NCBI GenBank assembly: GCA_023474015.1 | Contig: JAMCYN010000088.1 | Location: forward strand, 1 to 21,859 | DNA: 21,859 nucleotides | Origin: Armatimonadota bacterium | GTDB taxonomy: Bacteria > Armatimonadota > UBA5829 | Direction: 5' to 3' | Part shown: piece after piece, positions 14,055 through 21,801 of the stretch | Layout: every line of letters begins with the position of its first letter | Numbering within the stretch: position 1 is the stretch's first letter | The notes under the pieces: generated by a model | Told to the model about the DNA's origin: nothing | Databases searched by the model: none | What the model saw: the letters and a program-made list of their open reading frames with translations, nothing else | Program-made: the position numbers and the translations under genes

Positions 14055-16190
14055 CTACTCCCGCTCCGTCTTGACCTTCTCGCCCTTCTCGCGAGCTTCC
14101 GCCGCCTCGGCATTCTTCCCCATCGCTGAGGAAGCTTGAGCGAGGCCGAAGTAACTGTCGCGGAGGAGTTCCAGAAGCCCACGCTCCTCCTCCTTGGTGA
14201 GCATTCCGGCGTAAAGTGCCACCTCCAGATATTGCTCGTGGGAACGCCAGTTCTCCAAGCGGTCAATCGCGTCGCGGAACTCATCTGCCGCCATGGCATA
14301 CCTCTTCCGAGCCATATACTTGTCGGCGAAGTAAACATGCGCGCGGGCGAACGTCGTGTCCACCATCTCCGGCGCGCCCTTTACCTGCTCGTAGTCGCTC
14401 TCCTCGATGGCAAGCAGCGACCTGAGCGTCGACTCGTATTCTTTGGTATTGTCCTCGTCGCGGTAGGTGAGCGCCAACTGATAGAGCGTGCGGGTGGAGT
14501 TCGGGTTGAACTTCAGCGATCGATGGAAGAAGCGTATGGCCGATGGGATGTCGCGATTTGATAGCGAGATCATCCCACGAACGTAATAGTTTGGGGCCTC
14601 GGTCGGCGCAAGTCGAATGGCGGTGTCAGCCTGCCGTATGGCTTCCTCGGGTTCGCCGTTTGCCATAAGATACTTCGCCAACTCGCGATGGTAAAGCGGG
14701 TTGAGTGGGGAGACCGCCGCCGCCTGCGCGTAACTCTGGCGCGCCTCCGAGAGTGACCCGGATTCCACAAACTGGGATTCGTCCGGGGCAAACCAGTCGC
14801 CGAGCCCGAACGATATGCTCAACAATATGCCGACCGCGCATACCACAAGCAGCCCGGTCTTCATCCAGTGCTTTTGAACTATCGGTCCTCTGGTCGCGCC
14901 GGACTGCGACACCAGCACGCCGGCGAGCACCCAAAACGGCAGGGAGATGCCGATTAAATACCAGTCCGAGTCGACTGCATTTCTGATTATCGATCCTGCA
15001 ATCGCGGCGAACATAGCACAGTTGAGTATTCGCCAACCGCTGAACGGCACCACGTCCGACCATGTCATCGTGTTCGCATGGGATGCCGACACTTCCGAGG
15101 ACTTGGGGGTGCGATCCGAGGTATCTCCCGATACCATGCCCACCGCCGACCTTCCCGCAATGGCAAGCAGCACGAGAAGAAACGCGATAGCGGCGGGGAC
15201 TCCGCTTTCCGCCGCGATCTGAAGATATGATTGATGCGCGTAGCTGGTGGGTCCGGCCAGGGTGTAGCGGGGGTAGGCAATAGCGAACGCGCCGGGGCCG
15301 ACTCCTTTCCACGGATTGTTCCTCACCATCTCCAACGTGCCTTGCCACGTGTAGACACGGAACGTGGTCGAGTGCACCTGCGTCCCCCCCGATTCCGCCG
15401 CCACGATTCTCGATCTCACCGGGCCGGAGCACACGATTAACAGAGGCAACAGGACCAGAGCGATAATAATCAGACGAGTGAACCTCGACCTGCGCAGCGA
15501 CCTGGTTCCCACCGCGAACACGAAAAATACCACCAGCGCGGCCACCCCGGCGACGATTGCGAACTTGGTACCCGTAAGCATTAGCGCCATCGTCTCTAGC
15601 GCGAAGGCCAGTCCCACGAGTATCGCCAGAACCGTTCGTCTCGCTACCAGGTACACTCCCAGAGTCACCGGTATTGCGATCACGAGATATCCAGCGAAGA
15701 ATCCCGGGTTGACGAACGTGCCGAACAGCCGCCAGTGATCTCCGGAGCTAACCAGCGATTCCCAGAACAAGCGGCCGCCGCCGGTGCTGATGGCATAGTC
15801 CCTTACCCCGTCCACGCAGATGATCAGCGCCGACAAAACAGCCCCGCTCACCAGTATCGCGGCGACTTTCGGGTCGCGCGACAAAGAGGCCGATAGCATG
15901 TAAGCGCCCAGACAGGCGGATATGAATAGTATTTGCGTGAGGCTCGGATAGAGGGCTTCGGTGAAGAACGTGGATATCAGTACCGCGAGGAAGAAAATGG
16001 CCATCGGGATCATTCCCGGCGCGCGTAGCCATCCGCCGCGGTCGCGCCCGGGGAACAGCAGGTAAACAGCGATCGCGCCGAAAACCAGTATCTGAAGTAT
16101 CGCGTTGGTCAGCTCTCCGAACCCGCCGCCGATGATCGGTGCCAGAACAAGAGCGCCCAAGAGCCCCACGACAGAAACCACTTGTGCCAT
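14055..16190 (-). CDS. O-antigen ligase-like polytopic membrane protein with C-terminal TPRs
   Basis: A 711-residue protein: about ten transmembrane helices in the first 430 residues, with the Wzy_C/WaaL-type periplasmic loop containing FRVYTWQGTLEMVRNNPWKG, VGPGAF and YAHQSYLQIAAESG (about 275-335), then TPR repeats (PLYHRELAKYLMANGEPEEA, PNYYVRGMISLSNRDIPSAI, RTLYQLALTYRDEDN; about 485-600) and further helical repeats to the end. This layout is common for O-antigen ligases, polymerases and glycan-transfer proteins of uncertain substrate in diverse phyla. The N-terminus is uncertain: ATG at 16190 has AAGG immediately before it, and a TTG at 16199 has no better site. Stops of this gene and the convergent PP2C gene are 11 bases apart. 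No sugar-transferase cluster is adjacent. Confidence 0.85.
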   Translation of the reverse strand: MAQVVSVVGLLGALVLAPIIGGGFGELTNAILQILVFGAIAVYLLFPGRDRGGWLRAPGMIPMAIFFLAVLISTFFTEALYPSLTQILFISACLGAYMLSASLSRDPKVAAILVSGAVLSALIICVDGVRDYAISTGGGRLFWESLVSSGDHWRLFGTFVNPGFFAGYLVIAIPVTLGVYLVARRTVLAILVGLAFALETMALMLTGTKFAIVAGVAALVVFFVFAVGTRSLRRSRFTRLIIIALVLLPLLIVCSGPVRSRIVAAESGGTQVHSTTFRVYTWQGTLEMVRNNPWKGVGPGAFAIAYPRYTLAGPTSYAHQSYLQIAAESGVPAAIAFLLVLLAIAGRSAVGMVSGDTSDRTPKSSEVSASHANTMTWSDVVPFSGWRILNCAMFAAIAGSIIRNAVDSDWYLIGISLPFWVLAGVLVSQSGATRGPIVQKHWMKTGLLVVCAVGILLSISFGLGDWFAPDESQFVESGSLSEARQSYAQAAAVSPLNPLYHRELAKYLMANGEPEEAIRQADTAIRLAPTEAPNYYVRGMISLSNRDIPSAIRFFHRSLKFNPNSTRTLYQLALTYRDEDNTKEYESTLRSLLAIEESDYEQVKGAPEMVDTTFARAHVYFADKYMARKRYAMAADEFRDAIDRLENWRSHEQYLEVALYAGMLTKEEERGLLELLRDSYFGLAQASSAMGKNAEAAEAREKGEKVKTERE

Positions 16191-16257
16191 CCTTTGCAAT
16201 GCGGACTGTGGCTCTAGGATACGCCTGAATCAGTTCCGTGTCAAGGATGGGAGGAAG

Positions 16258-16336
16258 GGAAGTGTACAGGGTACAGGGAATAGGGAACAGTGGGAAAGGA
16301 CGCATCCCTTCTGTTCCCTGTACCCTGTACACTGTC
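16258..16336. repeat. Heptamer-based long hairpin
   Basis: AGTGTACAGGGTACAGGGAA (16261-16280) plus its continuation to 16290 pairs with 16311-16333 in inverted orientation. The arms match perfectly except that the left arm holds one extra seven-base unit (TAGGGAA). The spacer contains GGGAAAGGACGCATCCC. It sits between the small lysine-rich gene and the ligase-like gene, both on the minus strand, and could end transcription of the former. Confidence 0.85.
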
Positions 16337-16347
16337 CCCTGATCGAG

Positions 16348-16473
16348 TCATTTTTTCTTCTTTTGATTCTTGGTGCCCATGGACCCGCCGGTATCCATGA
16401 ACTCGCCGCCCTTCTGGCCGGAAGATTTCTGCGCGCTCTTGGGCTTTTTGGTTTTGCTTTTCTTACCTGCCAT
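16348..16473 (-). CDS. Small lysine-rich protein, 41 residues
   Basis: The frame begins MAGKKSKTKKPKSAQKSSGQ, continues through GGEFMDTGGSMGT and ends NQKKKK. About a third of the residues are Lys; there is no Cys, membrane segment or signal peptide. The start at 16473 has GGGAG eight bases upstream; an in-frame extension to 16530 has no visible support. I do not recognise a family. Basic peptides like this may bind nucleic acid or the ribosome, but this is only composition. It is followed on its own strand by the heptamer hairpin and then the ligase-like gene, and is divergent from the secreted paralogue pair. The clear ribosome site and coding-like composition favour a real gene. Confidence 0.6.
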   Translation of the reverse strand: MAGKKSKTKKPKSAQKSSGQKGGEFMDTGGSMGTKNQKKKK

Positions 16474-16627
16474 AGTCGTCGCTCCCCGAGAAGTATTATT
16501 CCAGCTTGTACCCGCCCTGGACGCGGCCAAAACACAGCCATCAGGTGAGGTGAGCCGCGTCTAATAAAGGATAGGTCAGGCAGACCGACGAATATGTCAT
16601 TGATTGCTTATTGAGAGGATGACCCAT

Positions 16628-18496
16628 ATGCGGAGAGCACTTATACCGGTTCTGTTATGTTTGTCACTGTACGCGGTCCTCGGCGCGGCATTCGCCGACA
16701 AGATCACTGTGGACCCCAACACCCCACAGGCCGCCAAGCCCGCCGAACCCGACGAAAAACCCGACGAGCGGCTCGCTCAGAAGGTTACCTACGAAGCCAG
16801 GCACAAGACCGTCTCCGCGATTCTTGCCGATCTTACCGAGAAGACCAGCGTGACGCTCAGGTCCGGTTGGAATGAGAAAGACTGGCAAGTGCGCGACCGC
16901 AAGATGAACATCTTCGCGAAAGACGTGCCTCTCGCCGACCTGATGAGTTCCATCGCCAGGGTGATGAAGTTCAAGTGGGAGATCACTGAGAAGGACGGGG
17001 TGAAATCCTACAGGTTGTATGAAGACAAAAAGGCCCTGCTCGAAGCAGAGAAGCGAGATCGAGATCAACAAGAGAAGCGCGAGCGGATTCTGGCGGTGAA
17101 GCGGCGAAAGATGGTGGATGATCTCTGTAATATTGACAAGCTGTCGCCACGAGAGCTGGAGAAGCTAAAGCAGGAAAAACCTTACATGTATGTGGAAGCG
17201 ACCTCCGAGATGACAAAGCGACTGGTCCTGTTTCTTCGCGAGGTTCCGGAGGCAAGGGAGGCTTTGGCTACCGGTCGAGAGCTTACTCTGGGACCGCGGG
17301 ACCTCTCTGCCGAGGCCAGCCGAGCACTTGTACAGTGGATGCGCAACTCTGATGCCGAGGATCTCGCCACGGGCCGGGTTTCCGTGCAGATTAACCCCGA
17401 CTACTCTCAGACCAACACTTATACTGCGGGCACGCCAACCCTCGGTCACATCTTTGTGCGTGGAGATCGGGACGGGGATTATTACCCCTTAACATTCCGT
17501 GACCCCGAAAGCAAGGAAGCCATTGTGTGGGCCAAAGCCGTGATCAAGATCGAGGAGATAGGGGCTAGGATGCGGGGCGAAGCATGGCGTGAAACGCAAG
17601 ACGAGGACGAAGTGGCGAAGATATCGGGTGAAGTATGGCACGAATTGCGAGGAGAGGAAGAAGCAGCGCGGATGTCGGACCTCAAGAAGGACGATTCCGG
17701 CGAGCCTGCCATCGAGCACGAGGATGACTCCTCGCTGGACAAGAAAGTCAAGCTGAAGCCCAAGAAGACCGAGAACGAGATGCGCAAACTTGAGGAGATA
17801 GAGGCGGCTCTAGCGGATGTCAGCGGGTTTGCCGTGATATCGGATAGTTTCGTGTCGAGCACCCGCATCCCCGATTTCCTCGGCGAAGAGGAGATAACCG
17901 TAAGAGACGCTCTGGACAAGATCGAGGAGTCCTGCCACTACAACTGGGACAAGCGCGAATCCGTAATTGAGTTCCGCGACCGGGATTGGCATCTAAAACG
18001 CTGCGCGCTGATCTCAGACGCTCAAATCGCGAAATGGCGCGACAATCTGAAGAAGAACGGCATACTGGACATCGACGATCTTGTAGAAATCGCGGCGCTC
18101 AACGAGGTTCAGGTCTGGGTGAATATCATAGGTGACGATGATCTTTACCGCAGCACTGATTTGTATGCCGCCTTTGGCAGGCCGGGGTTCAGGGTGCGTG
18201 ACATGTTGAAGATATATGGCGCGTTTAGCAATAAGCAAAAGTCGGCGGTATTCTCCGCGAACGGGCTGAATCCGGCAACGCTCTCACCGGATCATTGGAG
18301 GCAGTTAGAAAAGTTGATCGCTCAGCGCAGCGCATCATTACTTCAGAGTCAGGATGAGGTGCTGACGCTCCGCGCAACCCGCACTAATGAAGGTAAACGC
18401 TTCAGATACAAGTTCGCGATATCTTCTTCGGCGGATACTTCGTCGCTCGACTGGGCTTTCATGACTCCAGAGTATAAGGAGCCGGGGAAGCAATAG
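16628..18496 (+). CDS. Secreted paralogue A, with secretin-N/STN-like domains
   Basis: A 622-residue exported protein. The signal peptide (MRRALIPVLLCLSLYAVLGAAFA) ends before DKITVDPNTPQAAKP, a Pro/Ala/Glu-rich linker. Residues about 55-125 (KVTYEARHKTVSAILADLTE, then VPLADLMSSIARVMKFKWE) look like the short N-terminal domain of secretins and TonB receptors. A charged helical region and a variable middle follow. A second STN-like region is near 410-460 (ITVRDALDKIEESCHYNWDKRE), and the C-terminus ends in MTPEYKEPGKQ. I chose the ATG at 16628, nine bases after AGAGG; in-frame starts at 16604 and 16619 precede it. It is paired with a downstream paralogue 29 bases away. Function unknown; no secretin pore domain is present. 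Confidence 0.85.
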   Translation: MRRALIPVLLCLSLYAVLGAAFADKITVDPNTPQAAKPAEPDEKPDERLAQKVTYEARHKTVSAILADLTEKTSVTLRSGWNEKDWQVRDRKMNIFAKDVPLADLMSSIARVMKFKWEITEKDGVKSYRLYEDKKALLEAEKRDRDQQEKRERILAVKRRKMVDDLCNIDKLSPRELEKLKQEKPYMYVEATSEMTKRLVLFLREVPEAREALATGRELTLGPRDLSAEASRALVQWMRNSDAEDLATGRVSVQINPDYSQTNTYTAGTPTLGHIFVRGDRDGDYYPLTFRDPESKEAIVWAKAVIKIEEIGARMRGEAWRETQDEDEVAKISGEVWHELRGEEEAARMSDLKKDDSGEPAIEHEDDSSLDKKVKLKPKKTENEMRKLEEIEAALADVSGFAVISDSFVSSTRIPDFLGEEEITVRDALDKIEESCHYNWDKRESVIEFRDRDWHLKRCALISDAQIAKWRDNLKKNGILDIDDLVEIAALNEVQVWVNIIGDDDLYRSTDLYAAFGRPGFRVRDMLKIYGAFSNKQKSAVFSANGLNPATLSPDHWRQLEKLIAQRSASLLQSQDEVLTLRATRTNEGKRFRYKFAISSSADTSSLDWAFMTPEYKEPGKQ

Positions 18497-18525
18497 GAGA
18501 GCTATGAATTAAGAGGAGACTCGAG

Positions 18526-20355
18526 ATGCGAAAAGTGCTGATTGCTTTAGGTATGACATGGGTGCTGGTCGGGCTGTGTACCTCGCTGACCTCCGCCGAC
18601 AAGATCACTGTGGACCCCAACACCCCACAGGCCGCCAAGCCCGTCGAACCCGCCGAGAAGCCCGATGAGCGGCTCGCTCAGAAGGTCACCTACGAAGCCA
18701 GGCACAAGACTGTCTCCGCGATTCTTGCCGATCTTGCCGAGAAGACCGGCGTGACGCTCAGGTCCGGTTGGAATGAGAAAGACTGGCAAGTGCGCGACCG
18801 CAAGATGAACATCTTCGCGAAAGACGTGCCTCTGTCCGACCTGATGAGTTCCATTGCCCGTGTGATGAAGTTCAAGTGGGAGATCGGCAACAAGGATACC
18901 GTGCGGACTTACCGCCTGTTTATGGATCGAAAGACCCTGCTGGATGCCGAGGGCCAGAGGCTTCGAGAGGAGCAGCAGCGAGAGAAAATGCTGGCCGATA
19001 AGCGAGAGAAAATGCTTACCGACTTCGCCGGGGTGGACAAGCTATCTCCCCAGGAGTTGGAGAAGCTCAAGCAGGACAACCCATTCATGTATGTCGCGGC
19101 GACTTCCGGCTTAGTTGGGCCGTTGTCGAAGTTCTTCCAGGAAATCCCAACGGCCGCCGAGGCCCTCGCCACCGGCCAGCAACTGAGCCTGGGCGCGGGG
19201 AACCTGCCTCCGGCGGCTCAGCAGGCGCTGATGCAGTCGATGATGGCCATAGCGCGGCTTCGGTCCAAGGTAGATCGCACAGCCGATATCCCCAATGACT
19301 TCGCAAGTAACCCGGGGCAGATTTCGGTCCAGCTCAACCGGCACTACCCGGATATGCATGGCTGGCCTATGCCACACGCGGTACTTGGCGAGATCACGAT
19401 GAGCGTGGGGAACCAGTCGATAGACATGCCCTTCTTCGATCCCGAGAGCAAGATGGCGAAGATACTCGGGAAGGTTATCGTCAAGAGCCAGGAAGAAGAC
19501 CGGCCGATGGACGAAGTGATGCGCGGTATGCAGGGTGAAATGACGAGTGCGTTCGTGTCGGAGATGAAGAAAGACGACTCCGGCGAGCCCGCTGTTGAGC
19601 ATCCGGAGGACCCCGATCTAGATGCGAAGATCAAGCTGAAGCCCAAGGAAAACAAGCTCGAAGAGATCGAGGCCGCTCTAGCGGACGCGAGCAAGTTCGC
19701 CGTCGTATCCGACAGCTTCGGGCAGTCCATGATTCGCCTCCCCGGCTCTGTCAGTGAGGAAGAGACGACTATAAGAGAAGCTCTGGACAAGATCGCGGAT
19801 ACCCACCACTACAACTGGGACAAGCGCGATTCAGTCATCGAGCTTCGCGACAGGAATTGGTACCGCAAGCGCATCGTTCAAATCCCCGAAGCCCGACTTC
19901 AGCAATGGCGCGATACACTGGAAGATACAGGCACCCTGGACCTCGACGATCTCGTGCAAATAGCAGCGCTGAACCAGGAAGAGTTCAATGTTAATATCAT
20001 GAGCGACGAGGACCTCATGCGCGGCAATCTTCCGGGAGTCTACTTCAGGAACCGTGACGTCCTGAGAGCTTACGGAGCGCTGACTGAGAACCAGCGGGCA
20101 GCGGCATTCTCGCCGAACGGCCTGAACCTGCGCGCGCTCACGCCGGATCAATGGTCGCAGGTCGAGAAATTCATCAACCGCCTCGACAGGGCATCTCTGC
20201 AGGACGAGGAGGTCTCCATCACACTCCGCGCCATCCGCGCTCAGCGGGACAAGCTCTTTGACTACGCATTCACGATCAGCGTGTCGGAAGATCAACCGCC
20301 GGTCGAGTGGCATTTCACTACTCCCGAGTACAAGGAGCCGGAGAAGAAGCAGTAG
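18526..20355 (+). CDS. Secreted paralogue B, with secretin-N/STN-like domains
   Basis: A 609-residue exported protein homologous to the preceding gene along its whole length. It has a different signal peptide (MRKVLIALGMTWVLVGLCTS), then an almost identical mature N-terminus through the first STN-like domain (to about residue 120). The middle is clearly diverged and includes a region absent from the other copy (RTADIPNDFASNPGQ), and the C-terminal part is moderately conserved (KKDDSGEPA, KLEEIEAALAD, HHYNWDKR, FSPNGLN, TTPEYKEPEKKQ). AGGAG seven bases before the ATG fixes the start. The two genes are very likely one operon. The shared STN-like modules suggest binding to a partner in the envelope; the role is not known. 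Confidence 0.86.
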   Translation: MRKVLIALGMTWVLVGLCTSLTSADKITVDPNTPQAAKPVEPAEKPDERLAQKVTYEARHKTVSAILADLAEKTGVTLRSGWNEKDWQVRDRKMNIFAKDVPLSDLMSSIARVMKFKWEIGNKDTVRTYRLFMDRKTLLDAEGQRLREEQQREKMLADKREKMLTDFAGVDKLSPQELEKLKQDNPFMYVAATSGLVGPLSKFFQEIPTAAEALATGQQLSLGAGNLPPAAQQALMQSMMAIARLRSKVDRTADIPNDFASNPGQISVQLNRHYPDMHGWPMPHAVLGEITMSVGNQSIDMPFFDPESKMAKILGKVIVKSQEEDRPMDEVMRGMQGEMTSAFVSEMKKDDSGEPAVEHPEDPDLDAKIKLKPKENKLEEIEAALADASKFAVVSDSFGQSMIRLPGSVSEEETTIREALDKIADTHHYNWDKRDSVIELRDRNWYRKRIVQIPEARLQQWRDTLEDTGTLDLDDLVQIAALNQEEFNVNIMSDEDLMRGNLPGVYFRNRDVLRAYGALTENQRAAAFSPNGLNLRALTPDQWSQVEKFINRLDRASLQDEEVSITLRAIRAQRDKLFDYAFTISVSEDQPPVEWHFTTPEYKEPEKKQ

Positions 20356-20391
20356 AGTGAAGTTGACAGCACATAAAGCCCCTCCTTCGGT

Positions 20392-20502
20392 GTTTCGGGA
20401 TTTCGTATCAGCGTGTACTATCAATTATGAACGAGGTTGAAATCCCGAAACTCACTGAAGCCTCCAATTCTCAAAGACTATCAAACCATCAAACGATCAA
20501 AC
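20392..20502. repeat. Inverted 13-mer pair and NATCAAAC octamer array
   Basis: GTTTCGGGATTTC (20392-20404) and GAAATCCCGAAAC (20439-20451) are perfect inverted copies with 34 bases between, related to the arrays near tatD. Beside them are three octamers TATCAAAC, CATCAAAC and GATCAAAC in a row (20479-20502), which contain the stop codon of the minus-strand gene ending at 20497. The space 20356-20496 holds nothing else. Confidence 0.8.
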
Positions 20503-20937
20503 ATTCTGCTCCGGCTCGCCCGGGCCATCTCCGCCCGCGTGCCTGACCTTGACGATGTCGCGGTAGAGCTGCAGGCATCTTACGGCCGTGCCGACCACGC
20601 CCGCCACCGCGACCACCTGCGGGTTCATGGCCTCCTCGACCTTGGTGGAGACCGACTGTACCTTGTCGCCCACCGTATCGGCGGTCTCCTCGGCTTTGGC
20701 CATTATGGCATCCACCTTGTCGCTGACCTTCTCGGCGGTTTCCTTGGCCTGTTCGGCTATGGACTCGGCGCGGTCCATCACTGGCTGGACCTTAGATATG
20801 GCCTCGTCGATCTTCGAGCTTATCATGCCCTTGAACGCGAATATGGCATAGATGAGGCCTCCCACCGCGACCACCCCGGCGACGACCATAACCAACTGGC
20901 AGATAGCGATTGTCGTGAGCGCTGTATCAGTGGACAT
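20497..20937 (-). CDS. DUF948-like membrane-anchored coiled-coil protein
   Basis: A 146-residue protein with one N-terminal transmembrane helix (about 10-33, QLVMVVAGVVAVGGLIYAIFAF) followed by a long amphipathic helix (about 38-105) with repeated AEETADTVGDKVQ-like heptads, then a short hydrophobic segment (VVAVAGVVGTAV) and a glycine-rich tail. This matches the pattern of DUF948-type general-stress-like proteins; no catalytic motif is seen. AGGAGGAG five bases before the ATG fixes the start. A TATATT-like -10 lies near 20966-20971 on the same strand. The final residues and the stop codon fall in an octamer repeat array, so the tail may have been altered by repeat growth. Confidence 0.8.
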   Translation of the reverse strand: MSTDTALTTIAICQLVMVVAGVVAVGGLIYAIFAFKGMISSKIDEAISKVQPVMDRAESIAEQAKETAEKVSDKVDAIMAKAEETADTVGDKVQSVSTKVEEAMNPQVVAVAGVVGTAVRCLQLYRDIVKVRHAGGDGPGEPEQNV

Positions 20938-21118
20938 CGATACTCCTCCTGACGTGACGAAAACGAATATACCCTAATGGTTCGCGAGCGCGAGCGTTAC
21001 TTCCTTCCAAAGGTTTACCTTGATTGCAGGCACGGTCAAACCCCACGCGGGCGCGTGTCAAAGCTACGGATTCAGGAATACATGGGCGGCCTGTGCATTA
21101 TCGCAAGAATGGGGCAGC

Positions 21119-21270
21119 ACACCGTAGGCCCAGAGTAGCCCAGTAGGAGTTGGCTGTTATTGAGATGGTCTGGTGGGCGTATCGAAGGGCCGGGCAAGTT
21201 TCAACCGAGCATTCTATCTTCGCAGCCGCCCTTCGATACGGCCTTTGGGCCTACTCAGGGCGTACGGTGT
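21119..21270. repeat. Long imperfect palindrome, dispersed-repeat-like
   Basis: The inner arms CGTATCGAAGGGC (21178-21190) and GCCCTTCGATACG (21228-21240) are perfect. The outer arms, 21119-21141 (ACACCGTAGGCCCAGAGTAG) and 21247-21270 (ending GGGCGTACGGTGT), match at most positions. The CTTCGATACGGCC...CTCAGGGCG type of sequence resembles interspersed palindromes common in several phyla. No transposase. Confidence 0.7.
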
Positions 21271-21490
21271 ACGGGTCAGCGGGCTTTCCGTAGATATGAC
21301 AAGCATCCACCCGCGCTCCCACAGGGCGGACGCATCTAATCTATCTCGTGTGTTGAAACCACTACGAATGTAGCATCCTGAGCTCCGTCGAAGGAGCGGT
21401 GCCGAAGATCAGAGCCTTCAATTATAGCCGCCGCATGCTTCGACTGGCTCAGCATGCTCGCCTCCGTGCTTATGCGCGCCTGTTGAGAAT

Positions 21491-21544
21491 TTAGATGCGT
21501 TCGCCCTGCGCGCTCACCGGCTTGACCAGGGCGAACGCATCTAA
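21491..21544. repeat. Perfect 18-base inverted repeat
   Basis: TTAGATGCGTTCGCCCTG (21491-21508) and its exact reverse complement (21527-21544) are separated by 18 bases. Half-copies of the same 18-mer occur at 21322-21339 (one mismatch, reverse orientation) and at 21704-21716 (13 bases, just ahead of the gyrA promoter). Confidence 0.85.
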
Positions 21545-21587
21545 CTGAATTTGCCGGTGTCTCGGCGTGAAATTAGTCGGCGCAGGC

Positions 21588-21660
21588 CGACTTCGTGTCT
21601 TTGTAGCCGTGGTTTCAACCGCCCGGCGAATAAATTCACGGCTACAACTACACAAAGTCC
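21588..21660. repeat. Second long palindrome (GTAGCCGTG/CACGGCTAC type)
   Basis: TTGTAGCCGTG (21601-21611) and CACGGCTACAA (21637-21647) are perfect inverted copies. The match extends outward (GACTTCGTGT near 21589 with CACAAAGTC near 21651-21659) with a few mismatches. It is followed by a small hairpin GTCCCCCTACGGGGAC (21657-21672). Confidence 0.75.
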
Positions 21661-21727
21661 CCCTACGGGGACTCAACATGGAGCCGATTGGGGGGATTTG
21701 CATTTAGATGCGTTCGCGCTCCCCACC

Positions 21728-21757
21728 TTGACCCTGACCCCCTCGCGCTAGTATAAT
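21728..21757 (+). promoter_or_regulatory. Promoter of gyrA
   Basis: TTGACC (21728-21733) and a perfect TATAAT (21752-21757) are spaced by 18 bases; transcription would begin near 21764, about 38 bases before the start codon. A half-copy of the 18-mer repeat ends twelve bases before the -35 element. Confidence 0.65.
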
Positions 21758-21801
21758 AAAGTAGATAACCCAGACACAAAGTCACGAGAGGACCCCTTAG
21801 T

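Larger units (their letters stand above)
20938..21801. repeat. Gene-free repeat island upstream of gyrA
   Basis: About 860 bases with no credible gene. From left to right: 20938-21118 has no clear element beyond the DUF948-like gene's leader. 21119-21270 is an imperfect 150-base palindrome. 21320-21440 has scattered half-copies of dispersed repeats (GAGCTCCGTCGAAGGAGC; GCATGCTTCGACTGGCTCAGCATGC). 21491-21544 is a perfect 18-base inverted repeat. 21588-21660 is a second long palindrome. 21704-21716 is another half-copy of the 18-mer. Small open frames in this stretch run through palindromes and have no ribosome site or recognisable product. Confidence 0.75.

Noticed and set aside
16370..16564. 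Plus-strand frame opposite the lysine-rich gene
   Set aside because: It has no ribosome site; the minus-strand frame has one and a more protein-like, highly charged composition.
20938..21118. tRNA or other structured RNA gene in the gap before the palindromes
   Set aside because: No T-arm consensus or cloverleaf-compatible stems were found by eye, and no known RNA motif was recognised.
21173..21751. Open frames of 66-70 residues in the repeat island
   Set aside because: They span palindromic repeats, have no ribosome site and give low-complexity products with no recognisable domain.
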